From Alkalicoccobacillus gibsonii (GTDB lineage Bacteria; Bacillota; Bacilli; Bacillales; Bacillaceae_D): a stretch of 64,000 nt of DNA. Location: NCBI RefSeq assembly GCF_016798245.1, contig NZ_JAEUZA010000004.1, positions 62,001 through 126,000 on the forward strand. The letters are read 5' to 3'. A program made the position numbers and the translations under genes. Below the pieces are notes generated by a model. The model was not told the origin of the DNA. It saw only the letters and a program-made list of their open reading frames with translations, and did no database searches. Below are positions 1-8,481 of this stretch, piece after piece (the stretch's first letter is position 1; every line of letters starts with the position of its first letter).

Positions 1-775
1 CAAGTGCTCGTGTCACACGATAAGCATCTTCGTCCTTAATTTTTTGGATCTCGTTATACACCTCTGTATTTAGAATGGGAGGTATAAATCCTGGGCTTGT
101 CCCAACTAATTTATGAGGACCTGGTTTTCCACCTGAAAGCACTGGAGAGCCAGCTGGTTCAACTACATGGATGGTCACATCAGGGTAGAGTTCTTTTAAT
201 TCCTCCCCCGTACCTGTCACAGTTCCTCCCGTTCCAGAGGCAGCAACAAATGCTGAAAGCTTTCGATCAACCTGATCCAACGATCGTTTAATTTCATGTG
301 CTGTTGTTTTCCGGTGTGCATCTGGGTTTGAGGGGTTCTCAAACTGCATTGGCATAAAGCTATTTGGAATTTCCTTTACAAGTTCATGTGCCTTTTCAAT
401 GGCACCAGGCATTTTCTTTTCGCCATCTGTAAGGACAACTTTGGCTCCGTAAGCTTTTAACAAATTAATACGTTCCTGTGACATCGTATCTGGCATAACG
501 AGAATGGATTTATAACCTCTTGCAGCAGCGTTCATTGCGATACCAATTCCGGTATTTCCGCTTGTTGGTTCAATAATCGTTGAACCAGGTTTTAAAAGAC
601 CACTTTTTTCTGCTTCAGCAATCATATTAAAAGCAGCTCGATCTTTAACTGAACCACTTGGGTTTTGCGATTCCATTTTTAAATACACTGCTGCTCCATT
701 AGTGTCTGCCACACGTTGTAAGCGAACGAGAGGAGTATTTCCGATCAGTTCTGCTATGTTGTTATATACGTTCAT
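1..775 (-). CDS. cysK: cysteine synthase (O-acetylserine sulfhydrylase), C-terminus cut by window edge
   Basis: PLP enzyme that makes cysteine from O-acetylserine and sulfide. About 258 residues are visible. The fold type II PLP landmarks are present: the Schiff-base lysine in PSGSVKDR (K44), the substrate loop SGNTG (72-76) and the phosphate-binding loop GTGGTVTG near residue 180. The reading frame runs off the left edge, so the last ~50 residues are missing. The start is an ATG preceded by AAAGGAGTGG on the minus strand. The neighbouring thpR is divergent. In B. subtilis the gene in this position is ytkP, a cysteine synthase homologue. The family also includes cystathionine beta-synthase-like MccA, and the ends needed to separate them are not all visible. 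Confidence 0.9.
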   Translation of the reverse strand, partial: MNVYNNIAELIGNTPLVRLQRVADTNGAAVYLKMESQNPSGSVKDRAAFNMIAEAEKSGLLKPGSTIIEPTSGNTGIGIAMNAAARGYKSILVMPDTMSQERINLLKAYGAKVVLTDGEKKMPGAIEKAHELVKEIPNSFMPMQFENPSNPDAHRKTTAHEIKRSLDQVDRKLSAFVAASGTGGTVTGTGEELKELYPDVTIHVVEPAGSPVLSGGKPGPHKLVGTSPGFIPPILNTEVYNEIQKIKDEDAYRVTRAL

Positions 776-884
776 GCTTCCACTCCTTTGAATCAATGAC
801 TGGTAATAGTTTATCATAAGACTAAGGATTCTATGATGAATTAGTCTCCCCGAAAAAATACAGCTCGAAAGTAGGGTACATTCG

Positions 885-1439
885 TTGGATGATCACTTTT
901 TTATTGCATTACCTTTACCAGAAAAAATAAAACAACATCTCAAGGAACAACTAAGAAAAACGTGGCATGAAAATGGCTTTCAAAAGTGGGTTCACGAGGA
1001 GGACTATCACATCACGCTCGTATTTTTAGGAGCGGTCTCAAACGAGCAAAGACTGGAGATCGTGCGTTTACTTCGTGAACAGATTAGTCATTGGAAGCCT
1101 ATAACATTGAAACTCCATAAGATGGGTACATTTGGATTGCCAAAAGCTCCACGTATCTATTGGGTAGGGGTAGAAGAGAATAGCGATTTAATGAGACTTC
1201 AAAAGGATATTCAGGATATTGTGGCTTCTTGTGGAATTCGAGTGGATAGTCGTCCTTATTCACCTCATATAACAGTCGCTCGAAAATGGAACAAAGAAAC
1301 GAATTATGAAGCTAAACACGTGACCTTATTCGATAAACCATTTACAATCTCTCATGTGGATCTGTTTCAGTCCTTCCTAAAATCTGAACCGAAGTACAAA
1401 CCCATCCACACATTACATCTAGGACGTGTTGACACATGA
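885..1439 (+). CDS. thpR: RNA 2',3'-cyclic phosphodiesterase / 2'-5' RNA ligase family
   Basis: Member of the 2H phosphoesterase family, 184 residues. Two HxT motifs that form the active site are visible: HIT at residues 42-44 (in DYHITLVFLG) and a second HIT near residue 127 (in PYSPHITVAR). Known members hydrolyse 2',3'-cyclic phosphate RNA ends; the ligase activity is seen in vitro. The start is TTG, with a weak GTAGGG upstream; no ATG is available in frame before the first HxT motif. The stop codon overlaps the ATG of the next gene (ATGA), which suggests translational coupling with the lrgA-like gene. Confidence 0.88.
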   Translation: MDDHFFIALPLPEKIKQHLKEQLRKTWHENGFQKWVHEEDYHITLVFLGAVSNEQRLEIVRLLREQISHWKPITLKLHKMGTFGLPKAPRIYWVGVEENSDLMRLQKDIQDIVASCGIRVDSRPYSPHITVARKWNKETNYEAKHVTLFDKPFTISHVDLFQSFLKSEPKYKPIHTLHLGRVDT

Positions 1440-1804
1440 GAATCATTGCACGAATGGCAATACACCTGCTTATCTTAAGCGGGTTTTATCTTTTGGGGCT
1501 CGGCTTGCAATCGTGGCTGTCTATCCCTTTCCCGGGAAGTTTAATTGGTATGCTTCTTTTGTTGGTCTGCTTAATAAGTGGAGTGATCCCAGAAAGATTT
1601 GTTGATCTAGGAGCATCTTATCTACTTAAACATCTTTCGTTATTATTCGTTCCTATCATTGCAGGAGTTGTTGTTTTCCCTATTCTTTTCACAAGACATG
1701 GACTTATATTAATCTTAATAACAATGTTCAGCACAATGATGATTATTATCGTATCTGGATTAGTTAGCCAGTCCTTTGCACGAAAACAAGAAAGGAAATC
1801 CTAA
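1436..1804 (+). CDS. CidA/LrgA family holin-like membrane protein
   Basis: Small membrane protein of 122 residues with four predicted hydrophobic segments spread along its length, matching the CidA/LrgA family (the PFPGSLIGMLLLL segment is typical). These proteins are holin-like; in other Firmicutes they affect murein hydrolase activity or export of pyruvate and related metabolites. It overlaps thpR by four bases and the downstream LrgB-like gene by one base, so the three genes read as one unit. Whether it is the CidA or the LrgA type cannot be settled from sequence alone. No LytSR-type regulator is adjacent. Confidence 0.88.
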   Translation: MRIIARMAIHLLILSGFYLLGLGLQSWLSIPFPGSLIGMLLLLVCLISGVIPERFVDLGASYLLKHLSLLFVPIIAGVVVFPILFTRHGLILILITMFSTMMIIIVSGLVSQSFARKQERKS

Positions 1805-2484
1805 TGATTAATCTGTTACTTATGACCAGCTTAACTCTTCTTTGCTATGTTGGAGGAAGATGGATCTATCGACTATTTCCGAATCCGTTATTGCTACCGG
1901 TCATTACGGCAACGATTCTACTTTTATTTATTTTATTTTTGTTTGATATTCCGTATGAAACGTATATAGATGGTGCTGGGTGGCTTGAGTATGTTATTGG
2001 AATTGCTGTTGTGGCATTGGCTTATCCGTTATATAGACAACTAGCTATCCTTAAAAAATACCGAGTTTCGTTACTCATTGGAACAGCGGTTGGATCAGTA
2101 ATCGGAGTGTTTAGCACATTTTTACTAACGAGCTTATTAGGTGTGGATCAAGGGACGATTGCTTCGCTCTTACCAAAATCCGTTACAACAGCAGTTGCTA
2201 TTGATTTGGCTGAAACGGCGGGTGGGGAGTCTTCACTTGCTGCTATTTTTGTGACAGTGGCTGGAGTGACCGGAACCATTCTTTATCCACTGATCTGCAA
2301 ATGGGTTCGAATTGAGCACGTTGTTGGTCGAGGGGTTGCCGTTGGGAGTGCGTCACACGCAATTGGTACAGCAAAAGCTCTTGAATTTAGTGAGGAAGAA
2401 GGAGCGATTAGCTCTGTAGCGATGACTCTATGTGCGATCATGGTTTCCATTCTTATACCTATTGTCGCGATGATCTGGTTTTAA
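1804..2484 (+). CDS. LrgB/CidB family membrane protein
   Basis: Polytopic membrane protein, 226 residues, with the family's conserved features: LLPKSVTTAVAIDLAE in the middle and GRGVAVGSASHAIGTAKALE towards the C-terminus. It is the usual partner of the CidA/LrgA protein encoded just upstream; its ATG shares a base with that gene's TAA. Together they form a two-component membrane system linked to autolysis control and overflow metabolite transport in related bacteria. In B. subtilis this position (between ytlP and ytlQ) has no such pair, so it appears to be an insertion relative to that genome. Confidence 0.9.
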   Translation: MINLLLMTSLTLLCYVGGRWIYRLFPNPLLLPVITATILLLFILFLFDIPYETYIDGAGWLEYVIGIAVVALAYPLYRQLAILKKYRVSLLIGTAVGSVIGVFSTFLLTSLLGVDQGTIASLLPKSVTTAVAIDLAETAGGESSLAAIFVTVAGVTGTILYPLICKWVRIEHVVGRGVAVGSASHAIGTAKALEFSEEEGAISSVAMTLCAIMVSILIPIVAMIWF

Positions 2485-2588
2485 GTGGAGGAAATGTTCG
2501 GCTCTCTTGTTCATTAATATGATAAACTAAATGAAAACGAATCTTGCGAGAGTGCCTGAGTCGCAAGCAGTCAACAGGAGGCGGAGCT

Positions 2589-3509
2589 GTGGCTCACATT
2601 ATTCGTATTTCTGATTATACATCACGTTATCAAACGGATATTCAACGATATTCTAGCCAATTCACTCGTATGAAAAAGGAACGCTGGCATTATATGCAAG
2701 AATCTTGGAAAAGAGAATTCGCTGAAACCATTCGTCTTGAATACGAAGATTTATCAGAATCCTCAGCGATTGCTGAAGTCTGGTCAAAGGCTGTGAACAA
2801 AGTTCGGAACTGGACAACGGGAATACATGAACAAAAGAACGAAAAAGAGAGAGAACATGAAGCGTTTCAACAAACAAAGCAAGTGTTTAGAAATGAAACC
2901 TTTGAAAAGCAATTGCTTTGGGCTGGAATTCCTGACGAGGATCCGTTAAATCAGGATATGATCATAGACTGGAAGCATGATGAGTGGTTAAAACAACTTG
3001 GTATTGAGCTTCCTGACAATTGCTTCTTGTTTTATAAACCCGTACTCTATGTGAAGAAAGCTGAAATAGAACTAGATACGATATTAATTACCCCTACTGA
3101 GATCATATGTCTAACCTGCTTAGATGGGGAAGAATTAAGTGTATTTGAAGTGAGCTCAGATCGATATTGGATTGAATACGTGAACCAAGAACGTCGTAAA
3201 CGACTTAGTCCAATTCCTGCTCTTGAGAGAATGGAGCGAGTCATAGGGAACATTCTCGCTCAGCATGATCGAAGTATGCCTATTCGAAGTGTGGTCATTG
3301 CAGCTAACTCAATTATTGATCATAGGACGATCGGAATGAAGGTTGATTTTCTAGACAAGCGATCATTCTCTGATTGGAAATTAAAGCTTGTTCAATCAAA
3401 TGTTCCGTTAAAGCATCAACAAGTAAAGGCATGTGAAACGCTACTTCAGTATTGTGAAAGTAGGGAGTCAATAGAACCAAATTTAGCTAAACCTGAAATG
3501 TTCTCGTGA
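2589..3509 (+). CDS. NERD-like domain protein (YtlQ-like hypothetical)
   Basis: A 306-residue soluble protein of uncertain function. The first ~120 residues are charged and probably helical. A central segment (about residues 136-200) has the pattern of a NERD nuclease-related domain: FLFYKPVLYV, then an ELDTILITPTEII strand where the domain normally has its IDHILV motif, and a DGEEL turn. The usual K of the nuclease active site is not obvious, so activity is doubtful. The start is GTG, with AGGAGG seven bases upstream; a longer TTG-started frame exists but has no ribosome binding site. By position it matches ytlQ of B. subtilis. Confidence 0.65.
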   Translation: MAHIIRISDYTSRYQTDIQRYSSQFTRMKKERWHYMQESWKREFAETIRLEYEDLSESSAIAEVWSKAVNKVRNWTTGIHEQKNEKEREHEAFQQTKQVFRNETFEKQLLWAGIPDEDPLNQDMIIDWKHDEWLKQLGIELPDNCFLFYKPVLYVKKAEIELDTILITPTEIICLTCLDGEELSVFEVSSDRYWIEYVNQERRKRLSPIPALERMERVIGNILAQHDRSMPIRSVVIAANSIIDHRTIGMKVDFLDKRSFSDWKLKLVQSNVPLKHQQVKACETLLQYCESRESIEPNLAKPEMFS

Positions 3510-3516
3510 GATAGCA

Positions 3517-3545
3517 TTGAAAGAGTTGGCTAGTCATCGTATAAT
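3517..3545 (+). promoter_or_regulatory. sigma-A promoter of the HicB-like gene
   Basis: TTGAAA (3517-3522) and TATAAT (3540-3545) separated by exactly 17 bases. It lies just after the stop of the NERD-like gene and ~75 bases before the HicB-like start, so the small gene has its own strong promoter. Called by consensus only. Confidence 0.7.
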
Positions 3546-3620
3546 AGGGAACTGGTTAAATAAATGCTCGTGAGAGAGATAGTGACTGTCCACGCAATAG
3601 TACGAGAGGAGAGTAGTTAG

Positions 3621-3938
3621 ATGAGGACGGGAAGCGATCTTCTACACCAAGTGCGTCCTGAGGACTTCACTTGGTACCTTCGTCAAGTTCCGAATTGGAT
3701 CGGAAACAAAGAATACATGATCGAACTTGAAGGAATTGATGGTTGTGTAAGTTTCGGTGAGACCATCAGAGAAGCTAAGAAAGGTTTATATGAAGCGCTT
3801 CACCTTTGGCTAAAACGTTACGGTGAAGAAGCTCTCCCAGTTGTTCAGAGCGACGGTGCTCAATTAATTCATCTTCTGCCTGAAATGACGGATGTTGAGG
3901 TGCGCTATATAAACGAAGAGCTGCAAAAGCTAATCTAA
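3621..3938 (+). CDS. HicB-like small protein, no HicA partner visible
   Basis: A 105-residue protein. Residues 32-69 follow the HicB antitoxin fold pattern: a YMIELEGIDGCVSFG strand-turn-strand like the Y.v.lPdl.Gc.s.GdT signature, then the ETIREAKKGLYEALHLWL helix. No RHH or HTH DNA-binding tail is recognisable; the C-terminus is a short helix. No HicA-like gene lies on either side, so a toxin-antitoxin role is not supported and it may be a solitary member of the HicB-fold superfamily. It has a near-perfect sigma-A promoter and the RBS GAGAGGAGAG, and it ends in a bidirectional terminator shared with purU. Confidence 0.7.
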   Translation: MRTGSDLLHQVRPEDFTWYLRQVPNWIGNKEYMIELEGIDGCVSFGETIREAKKGLYEALHLWLKRYGEEALPVVQSDGAQLIHLLPEMTDVEVRYINEELQKLI

Positions 3939-3940
3939 TA

Positions 3941-3975
3941 AAAAAACTGATTCCAGTTGCGGAATCAGTTTTTTT
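3941..3975. terminator. bidirectional terminator between the HicB-like gene and purU
   Basis: Perfect 14-bp arms (AAAAAACTGATTCC and its complement) around a 6-base loop, with T-runs on both strands. It serves the convergent genes on each side. Confidence 0.9.
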
Positions 3976-3976
3976 A

Positions 3977-4849
3977 TTAGGAAAAGACAATGGTTTTGTT
4001 TCCATGTATAATGACGCGGTCTTCGTGATGCCAATTTACCGCTCGGGCTAAGGCGATCCGTTCAACATTTCTTCCGGCCACTTTAAGCTCTGCACTCGAA
4101 TAACGATGGTTTACTCGCATAATGTCCTGTTCAATGATTGGACCTTCATCCAGATCGTCTGTCACATAATGTGCTGTAGCACCAATTAGTTTCACACCAC
4201 GTTCAAATGCCTTTGCATATGGGTTTGCACCAATAAAAGCAGGTAGGAATGAATGGTGAATGTTAATAATTTTTTTCGGGAATTCTTGAACAAAGGTTGG
4301 TGAAAGAATTTGCATATAACGGGCCAAGACAACAAAGTCAGCATCATGTTCTTTAATTAAATCAATCGCTTTTCTCTCTGCTTCCTGCTTACGTCCTTTT
4401 TCAACTGGAATATGGACAAATGGAATGCCATATCCTTCTACTTCCTCTTTTTGATCTGGATGATTACTGATCACAAGCGGAATATCTACGTGTAATTCGC
4501 CTGCTTTCCATTTCCAAAGGAGCTCTAATAAACAATGATTTTCCTTCGAAACGAAAATAACCATCTTCTTTTTGCGAGTTGCACGTTCCATTCGCCAGTC
4601 AAACTCAAACTCAGATGCGATTTCTACAAAACGTTCTTTTATTTGGTCAAAGTGATCGTTTTTTGAAGACCAGTCAAACTCAATACGCATGAAAAACATA
4701 CCGCCCTCTGGATCGGTTGTATATTGATCCGACTGAACAATGTTTGCCCCTTGTTTTTGTAAGAAGCTTGAGATAGACGCGACAATTCCAGGTTGGTCAA
4801 GGCAAGCAACCAACAAACGTCCTCGATTAGTAGGTAAAGATTGGATCAT
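3977..4849 (-). CDS. purU: formyltetrahydrofolate deformylase
   Basis: Hydrolyses 10-formyl-tetrahydrofolate to formate and tetrahydrofolate, balancing one-carbon pools. The 290-residue protein has an N-terminal ACT domain (about 10-85, starting RLLVACLDQPGIVASIS) and a C-terminal formyltransferase-type domain with INIHHSFLPAF (catalytic N196 and H198) and the downstream DDLDEGPII segment that carries the catalytic aspartate. The ATG chosen follows GGAGGGAACATC; a longer frame exists without a ribosome binding site. It is transcribed away from amyX and converges on the HicB-like gene. The length fits the family. Confidence 0.93.
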   Translation of the reverse strand: MIQSLPTNRGRLLVACLDQPGIVASISSFLQKQGANIVQSDQYTTDPEGGMFFMRIEFDWSSKNDHFDQIKERFVEIASEFEFDWRMERATRKKKMVIFVSKENHCLLELLWKWKAGELHVDIPLVISNHPDQKEEVEGYGIPFVHIPVEKGRKQEAERKAIDLIKEHDADFVVLARYMQILSPTFVQEFPKKIINIHHSFLPAFIGANPYAKAFERGVKLIGATAHYVTDDLDEGPIIEQDIMRVNHRYSSAELKVAGRNVERIALARAVNWHHEDRVIIHGNKTIVFS

Positions 4850-4929
4850 GATGTTCCCTCCACAATATGAATAGCACCCAACAAAAAATAAGCGCATGAT
4901 CGATTCTTTTCTTACATAGGCTTGCTACA

Positions 4930-4947
4930 GTAAGTCATTTTACTTAC
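4930..4947. promoter_or_regulatory. palindrome between divergent purU and amyX
   Basis: GTAAGT and ACTTAC form perfect 6-base arms around six bases. It lies in the only intergenic space between two divergent genes, a usual place for an operator. No known binding motif was recognised. Confidence 0.3.
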
Positions 4948-5018
4948 CATTCCTCTAACATCCATTAATATGTAAGGTTAGATCATAATGCAACTTATAC
5001 GGGAAGGAGCTTTTCTTA

Positions 5019-7151
5019 TTGAAGCAAACGACATACCCTACTGTCAATTCTCTTTTTATAAAGGCAGAGTTAATCCATATGCAGGTGGTCAGAGTTGTTT
5101 GCAGTAGAAGGCTGACTAAACAGGAACAAGAAAGGCTCTTGATCATATCTGATGAGGGTCCCATTTTCTTTACCATACAAAATCAACAGAACTCATGTCT
5201 GACTTTGTGCTTATCCAACTCCTTTCCGTTTGGCTCTCTTTGCATGGTAGGTTTCACGGGTGCCCTTGTTCCCATTCAGATAAAGGATGTTGTTCGTACA
5301 CATCAGTTTGATCGGCAGTTTGAGTACACAGTAAACGATTTAGGTTTGAGTTATACGACGGAGGGCTCGACGTTTAAAGTATGGACGCCAACGGCCTATT
5401 GTGTTGAACTCATACTATTTAAGAGCTGGTTTACCCATACTTATGAATGCGTTCAATTAAAACGTGAAACAAGCGGAGTCTGGACATGTGAACTATTAGG
5501 AGATTACAGTGGATATTGGTATCAATATAGAGTATGTAACCCTGGAATCGAACCGGCTGATATTGTTGATCCCTATGCTAAATATGTATCCATAAACGGT
5601 CATAAAGCAATGATTGGCAAGCTAGCTCCATTACTAAATCAAAAATCGCTTGACGCGTTACCAAAAGAACAATCTATTCTCTATGAAATGCACGTTCGTG
5701 ATTTTTCGGTAGCAAATTCGAGCGGCATAAAGGGAAAGGCTACATATAAAGGGTTGGTAGAGAGCGGAACGATAAACGAAGAAGGCTTTACAACTGGAAT
5801 TGATTATGTAAAGCAGCTAGGGGTTACGCATGTTCAAATCATGCCGGTCCAGGAATTTCCGACAGCCGATGAAAGTAATCTGTTTAAATCCTATAACTGG
5901 GGATATGATACCACTCATTTTTTTGCTATAGAGGGTAGCTACTCGGAAGATCCATATCATGGATTTACTCGAGTATTAGAGTTAAGGGAAACCATCAATG
6001 AGTTTCATAAGCAAGATATAAGAGTGATTTTAGATGTGGTTTACAACCATGTGTATATATGGGAGCGTTCTAATTTAGAAAAATTAGTTCCTAGCTATTA
6101 TTTTAGACACACTTCATCCGGAGAGATCAGTAACGGAACAGGAGTGGGGAATGATCTTGCCACAGAAAAAAACATGGTTCGAAAATTAATAGTGGATTCC
6201 ATTCGTTACATTATCAATGAGTTTAATATTGATGGATTGCGTTTTGACTTAATGGGAATCATCGATCTCAAAACAATGAACTTGATCGTTGATGTATGTA
6301 ATGAGTATAAAAAAGGTTTTTTTCTTTTAGGAGAAGGGTGGAACCTACAAACTGCTTATCCTGATGACAAGCTGGCTATCCTAGAACAGGCGAAAAAGCT
6401 GCCTGGCATTTCGTTCTTTGATGATCAGTGTAGAGATGCATTAAAAGGTTCAATCTTTTCACTGCAGGACAAAGGGTTTGGCCATGAGAATAGTCAACCT
6501 GAAAGAGTAAAAGATGCGTTAGGTGGAGGACAGGCTCGATTTAATTCTCCTACTCAAGCTATTCATTATGCTGAAGTTCATGATAACCAAACCTTATGGG
6601 ACCGTTTAGTAAAAATTTATCCAGATGAAGGTCAATCCATTATACAGCGTCGTCATAGGCTTTTAACGAGTATGATACTGCTCTCTCAAGGAATTCCCTT
6701 CATACATGCAGGACAGGAATTCTGTCGCACTAAATTTGGAATTGAGAACAGCTACGCTCATCCAGATTGGATTAATCAGATGGATTGGAATCGACGGACA
6801 AGTTACAACGCCCACGTCAGCTATGTGAGAGGATTAATTAAGCTTAGGAAGTCGTATAAAGGGTTTCAGTTGAATACCTTTGAAGAAATAAATGATCAAA
6901 TGATCTGGTTAAAAACTGAATCTGATTTTATGGTGTACCAATTACAGCACTATTCAAACAATCGTTGTTACTCTCAAAAAATGCTCGTTTTTCATAATGG
7001 AAGCCTTCAGGAAAAAACGTTGAATTGTAAAGTTTCAGGGATATGGCAAGTTTGCGTTGACGAAAAAGCTGCTTCTTTGGTACCATTGTATTCACTGCGT
7101 GGAGAAGAGCTTAAAGTCTCTCCGCTTTCTACACTGGTTTGTATTCAGTAG
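5019..7151 (+). CDS. amyX: type I pullulanase, intracellular
   Basis: Debranching enzyme that cuts alpha-1,6 bonds in pullulan, amylopectin or glycogen. The 710-residue protein has a CBM48-type domain before the GH13 barrel, the type I pullulanase signature YNWGYD (292-297), and the GH13 catalytic set: nucleophile D410 in RFDLMG, acid/base E439 in LGEGWNL and D522 in EVHDNQ. No signal peptide is present, so it should act in the cytoplasm. The start is TTG behind GGGAAGGAGC. It is followed by a hairpin terminator. No other starch genes flank it, as is also the case for B. subtilis amyX. Confidence 0.95.
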   Translation: MKQTTYPTVNSLFIKAELIHMQVVRVVCSRRLTKQEQERLLIISDEGPIFFTIQNQQNSCLTLCLSNSFPFGSLCMVGFTGALVPIQIKDVVRTHQFDRQFEYTVNDLGLSYTTEGSTFKVWTPTAYCVELILFKSWFTHTYECVQLKRETSGVWTCELLGDYSGYWYQYRVCNPGIEPADIVDPYAKYVSINGHKAMIGKLAPLLNQKSLDALPKEQSILYEMHVRDFSVANSSGIKGKATYKGLVESGTINEEGFTTGIDYVKQLGVTHVQIMPVQEFPTADESNLFKSYNWGYDTTHFFAIEGSYSEDPYHGFTRVLELRETINEFHKQDIRVILDVVYNHVYIWERSNLEKLVPSYYFRHTSSGEISNGTGVGNDLATEKNMVRKLIVDSIRYIINEFNIDGLRFDLMGIIDLKTMNLIVDVCNEYKKGFFLLGEGWNLQTAYPDDKLAILEQAKKLPGISFFDDQCRDALKGSIFSLQDKGFGHENSQPERVKDALGGGQARFNSPTQAIHYAEVHDNQTLWDRLVKIYPDEGQSIIQRRHRLLTSMILLSQGIPFIHAGQEFCRTKFGIENSYAHPDWINQMDWNRRTSYNAHVSYVRGLIKLRKSYKGFQLNTFEEINDQMIWLKTESDFMVYQLQHYSNNRCYSQKMLVFHNGSLQEKTLNCKVSGIWQVCVDEKAASLVPLYSLRGEELKVSPLSTLVCIQ

Positions 7152-7155
7152 TATG

Positions 7156-7192
7156 AGTAGAGCTAGACAACGTGGCAGCTCTGCTTATTTTC
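7156..7192 (+). terminator. terminator of amyX
   Basis: Nine-base arms (AGTAGAGCT / AGCTCTGCT, one G-U pair) followed by a T-rich run. Confidence 0.75.
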
Positions 7193-7287
7193 GTTGATTT
7201 TTTACAAACGTTCTTGGTTCATTAGCTCAAATGCGATATAATTATATGAATGTGACCGATATATTTGAAAAGTAGAGGAAATTGAAG

Positions 7288-8073
7288 GTGAATGGGTTGG
7301 AAATGTTTTTAGGAGATGGCTGGGAGGTTCAACCGGCCGGAGGTGCAACAGGAGAAGCATATGTAGCCCGGCGAGGTGACCATCAGGTCTTTTTGAAACG
7401 AAATTCATCACCTTTTCTAGCGGTTCTTTCAGCTGAAGGCATAGTTCCGAAGCTGTTATGGACAAGACGCTTAGAGAACGGCGATGTCATTACGGCTCAA
7501 AGATGGGTTGAAGGTAAAGAATTAAAGGCCTATCAAATGAAGGATAGCCAAGTGGCCAATCTTCTCTCTACCATTCATGGATCGAGCGAATTACTTGATA
7601 TGTTTAAAAGGATTGGTAATGAACCTCTCATTCCTGAAGTCATGTTAGAGAATTTGCATATTCAAACCGAATTGACGGGGTTGAACATAGATACGATTCA
7701 AGAAGGAATGACCTACCTCAGTAGGGAAATTGAAAAAGTAGTCAACTTTCCTAGTGTGGTGTGCCATTGTGATATCAACCATAATAATTGGATGGTAGAT
7801 GACGAAACAAATAATTTGTATCTAATTGATTGGGATGGCGCAATGGTTGCCGATCCAGCTTTAGATATTGGATTGTTGTTGTACTCTTACATTGCAGAAC
7901 AAGATTGGGAAGAATGGTTACATAACTATGGCATCCAGCTTGATCAGTCTCTTAGAGATCGGATGCACTGGTATGTTGTTGCTCAAACCATTACGCTAAT
8001 TACTTGGCATTATGAACGAGGACAACCTGAAGAGGCTAAAAGGTTTGAAGAATACTTGGTTACGCTTCTATAA
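7288..8073 (+). CDS. ytmP: YtmP-like aminoglycoside/choline kinase-fold phosphotransferase
   Basis: A 261-residue protein of the APH/choline kinase fold. The catalytic loop HCDINHNNWMVDD and the metal-binding IDWDGA are intact, so it is probably an active small-molecule kinase; the substrate is unknown. An early APAGGATGEAYVA-like glycine-rich segment stands in the place of the nucleotide loop. Starts: GTG at 7288 has AGAGG nine bases upstream and is preferred; TTG at 7282 is too close to that site, and an ATG at 7303 is possible. It is convergent with ytzH and two genes away from trmB, the same order as in B. subtilis. Confidence 0.82.
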   Translation: MNGLEMFLGDGWEVQPAGGATGEAYVARRGDHQVFLKRNSSPFLAVLSAEGIVPKLLWTRRLENGDVITAQRWVEGKELKAYQMKDSQVANLLSTIHGSSELLDMFKRIGNEPLIPEVMLENLHIQTELTGLNIDTIQEGMTYLSREIEKVVNFPSVVCHCDINHNNWMVDDETNNLYLIDWDGAMVADPALDIGLLLYSYIAEQDWEEWLHNYGIQLDQSLRDRMHWYVVAQTITLITWHYERGQPEEAKRFEEYLVTLL

Positions 8074-8080
8074 TAGTAAG

Positions 8081-8110
8081 AAGCTCATCCATTCATCTGG
8101 ATGAGCTTTT
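8081..8110. terminator. terminator between ytmP and ytzH
   Basis: Perfect 10-base arms (AAGCTCATCC and complement) with a short loop, followed by TTTT. Confidence 0.8.
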
Positions 8111-8144
8111 GTTATGAGTGTTATTTCCTGAGAAATGACGAGGA

Positions 8145-8402
8145 TTATGTCGTTTGGTCTAGTGACAGTGAAGTCACCCAATCAGATACGTCATTCGTAA
8201 ACGGTCGATTATCAAGCTGATGCTGCTCTTGAATCTGCTGAAGGGTTTGTAACATAGAAGGGTCTACGTTTGGATCTCTGGTTAAAGACTGAAGAAGTCG
8301 ATCAATCTGATGAGCTTCTCCATCAGTCATGTACTGTTCTGTCGATTGATTTTGAAGTAGATCGCATAAAAGCTGTAATTTATGAGAATTTGAGAGGGTC
8401 AT
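8145..8402 (-). CDS. ytzH: YtzH-like small protein
   Basis: An 85-residue soluble, mostly helical, glutamine-rich protein matching the YtzH-like family by sequence pattern (HKLQLLCDLLQNQ near the N-terminus, DVSDWVTSL near the C-terminus) and by position between ytmP and trmB. Function is unknown. The start has AAGGAG nine bases upstream. It is divergent from trmB. Confidence 0.8.
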   Translation of the reverse strand: MTLSNSHKLQLLCDLLQNQSTEQYMTDGEAHQIDRLLQSLTRDPNVDPSMLQTLQQIQEQHQLDNRPFTNDVSDWVTSLSLDQTT

Positions 8403-8481
8403 TTTGTTGACTCCTTTTTAAATGATTTGATGTTAATGTCACCATTTATGCAGTTAATATACAAAAGCAGGAGGATTAAAA

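Noticed and set aside
97-291. Open frame on the plus strand inside the cysteine synthase gene
   Set aside because: It is antisense to a clear cysteine synthase and has no homology pattern or ribosome binding site.
2531-2600. Small ORF starting ATGAAAACG upstream of the NERD-like gene
   Set aside because: No ribosome binding site and it overlaps the RBS and start of the real gene in another frame.
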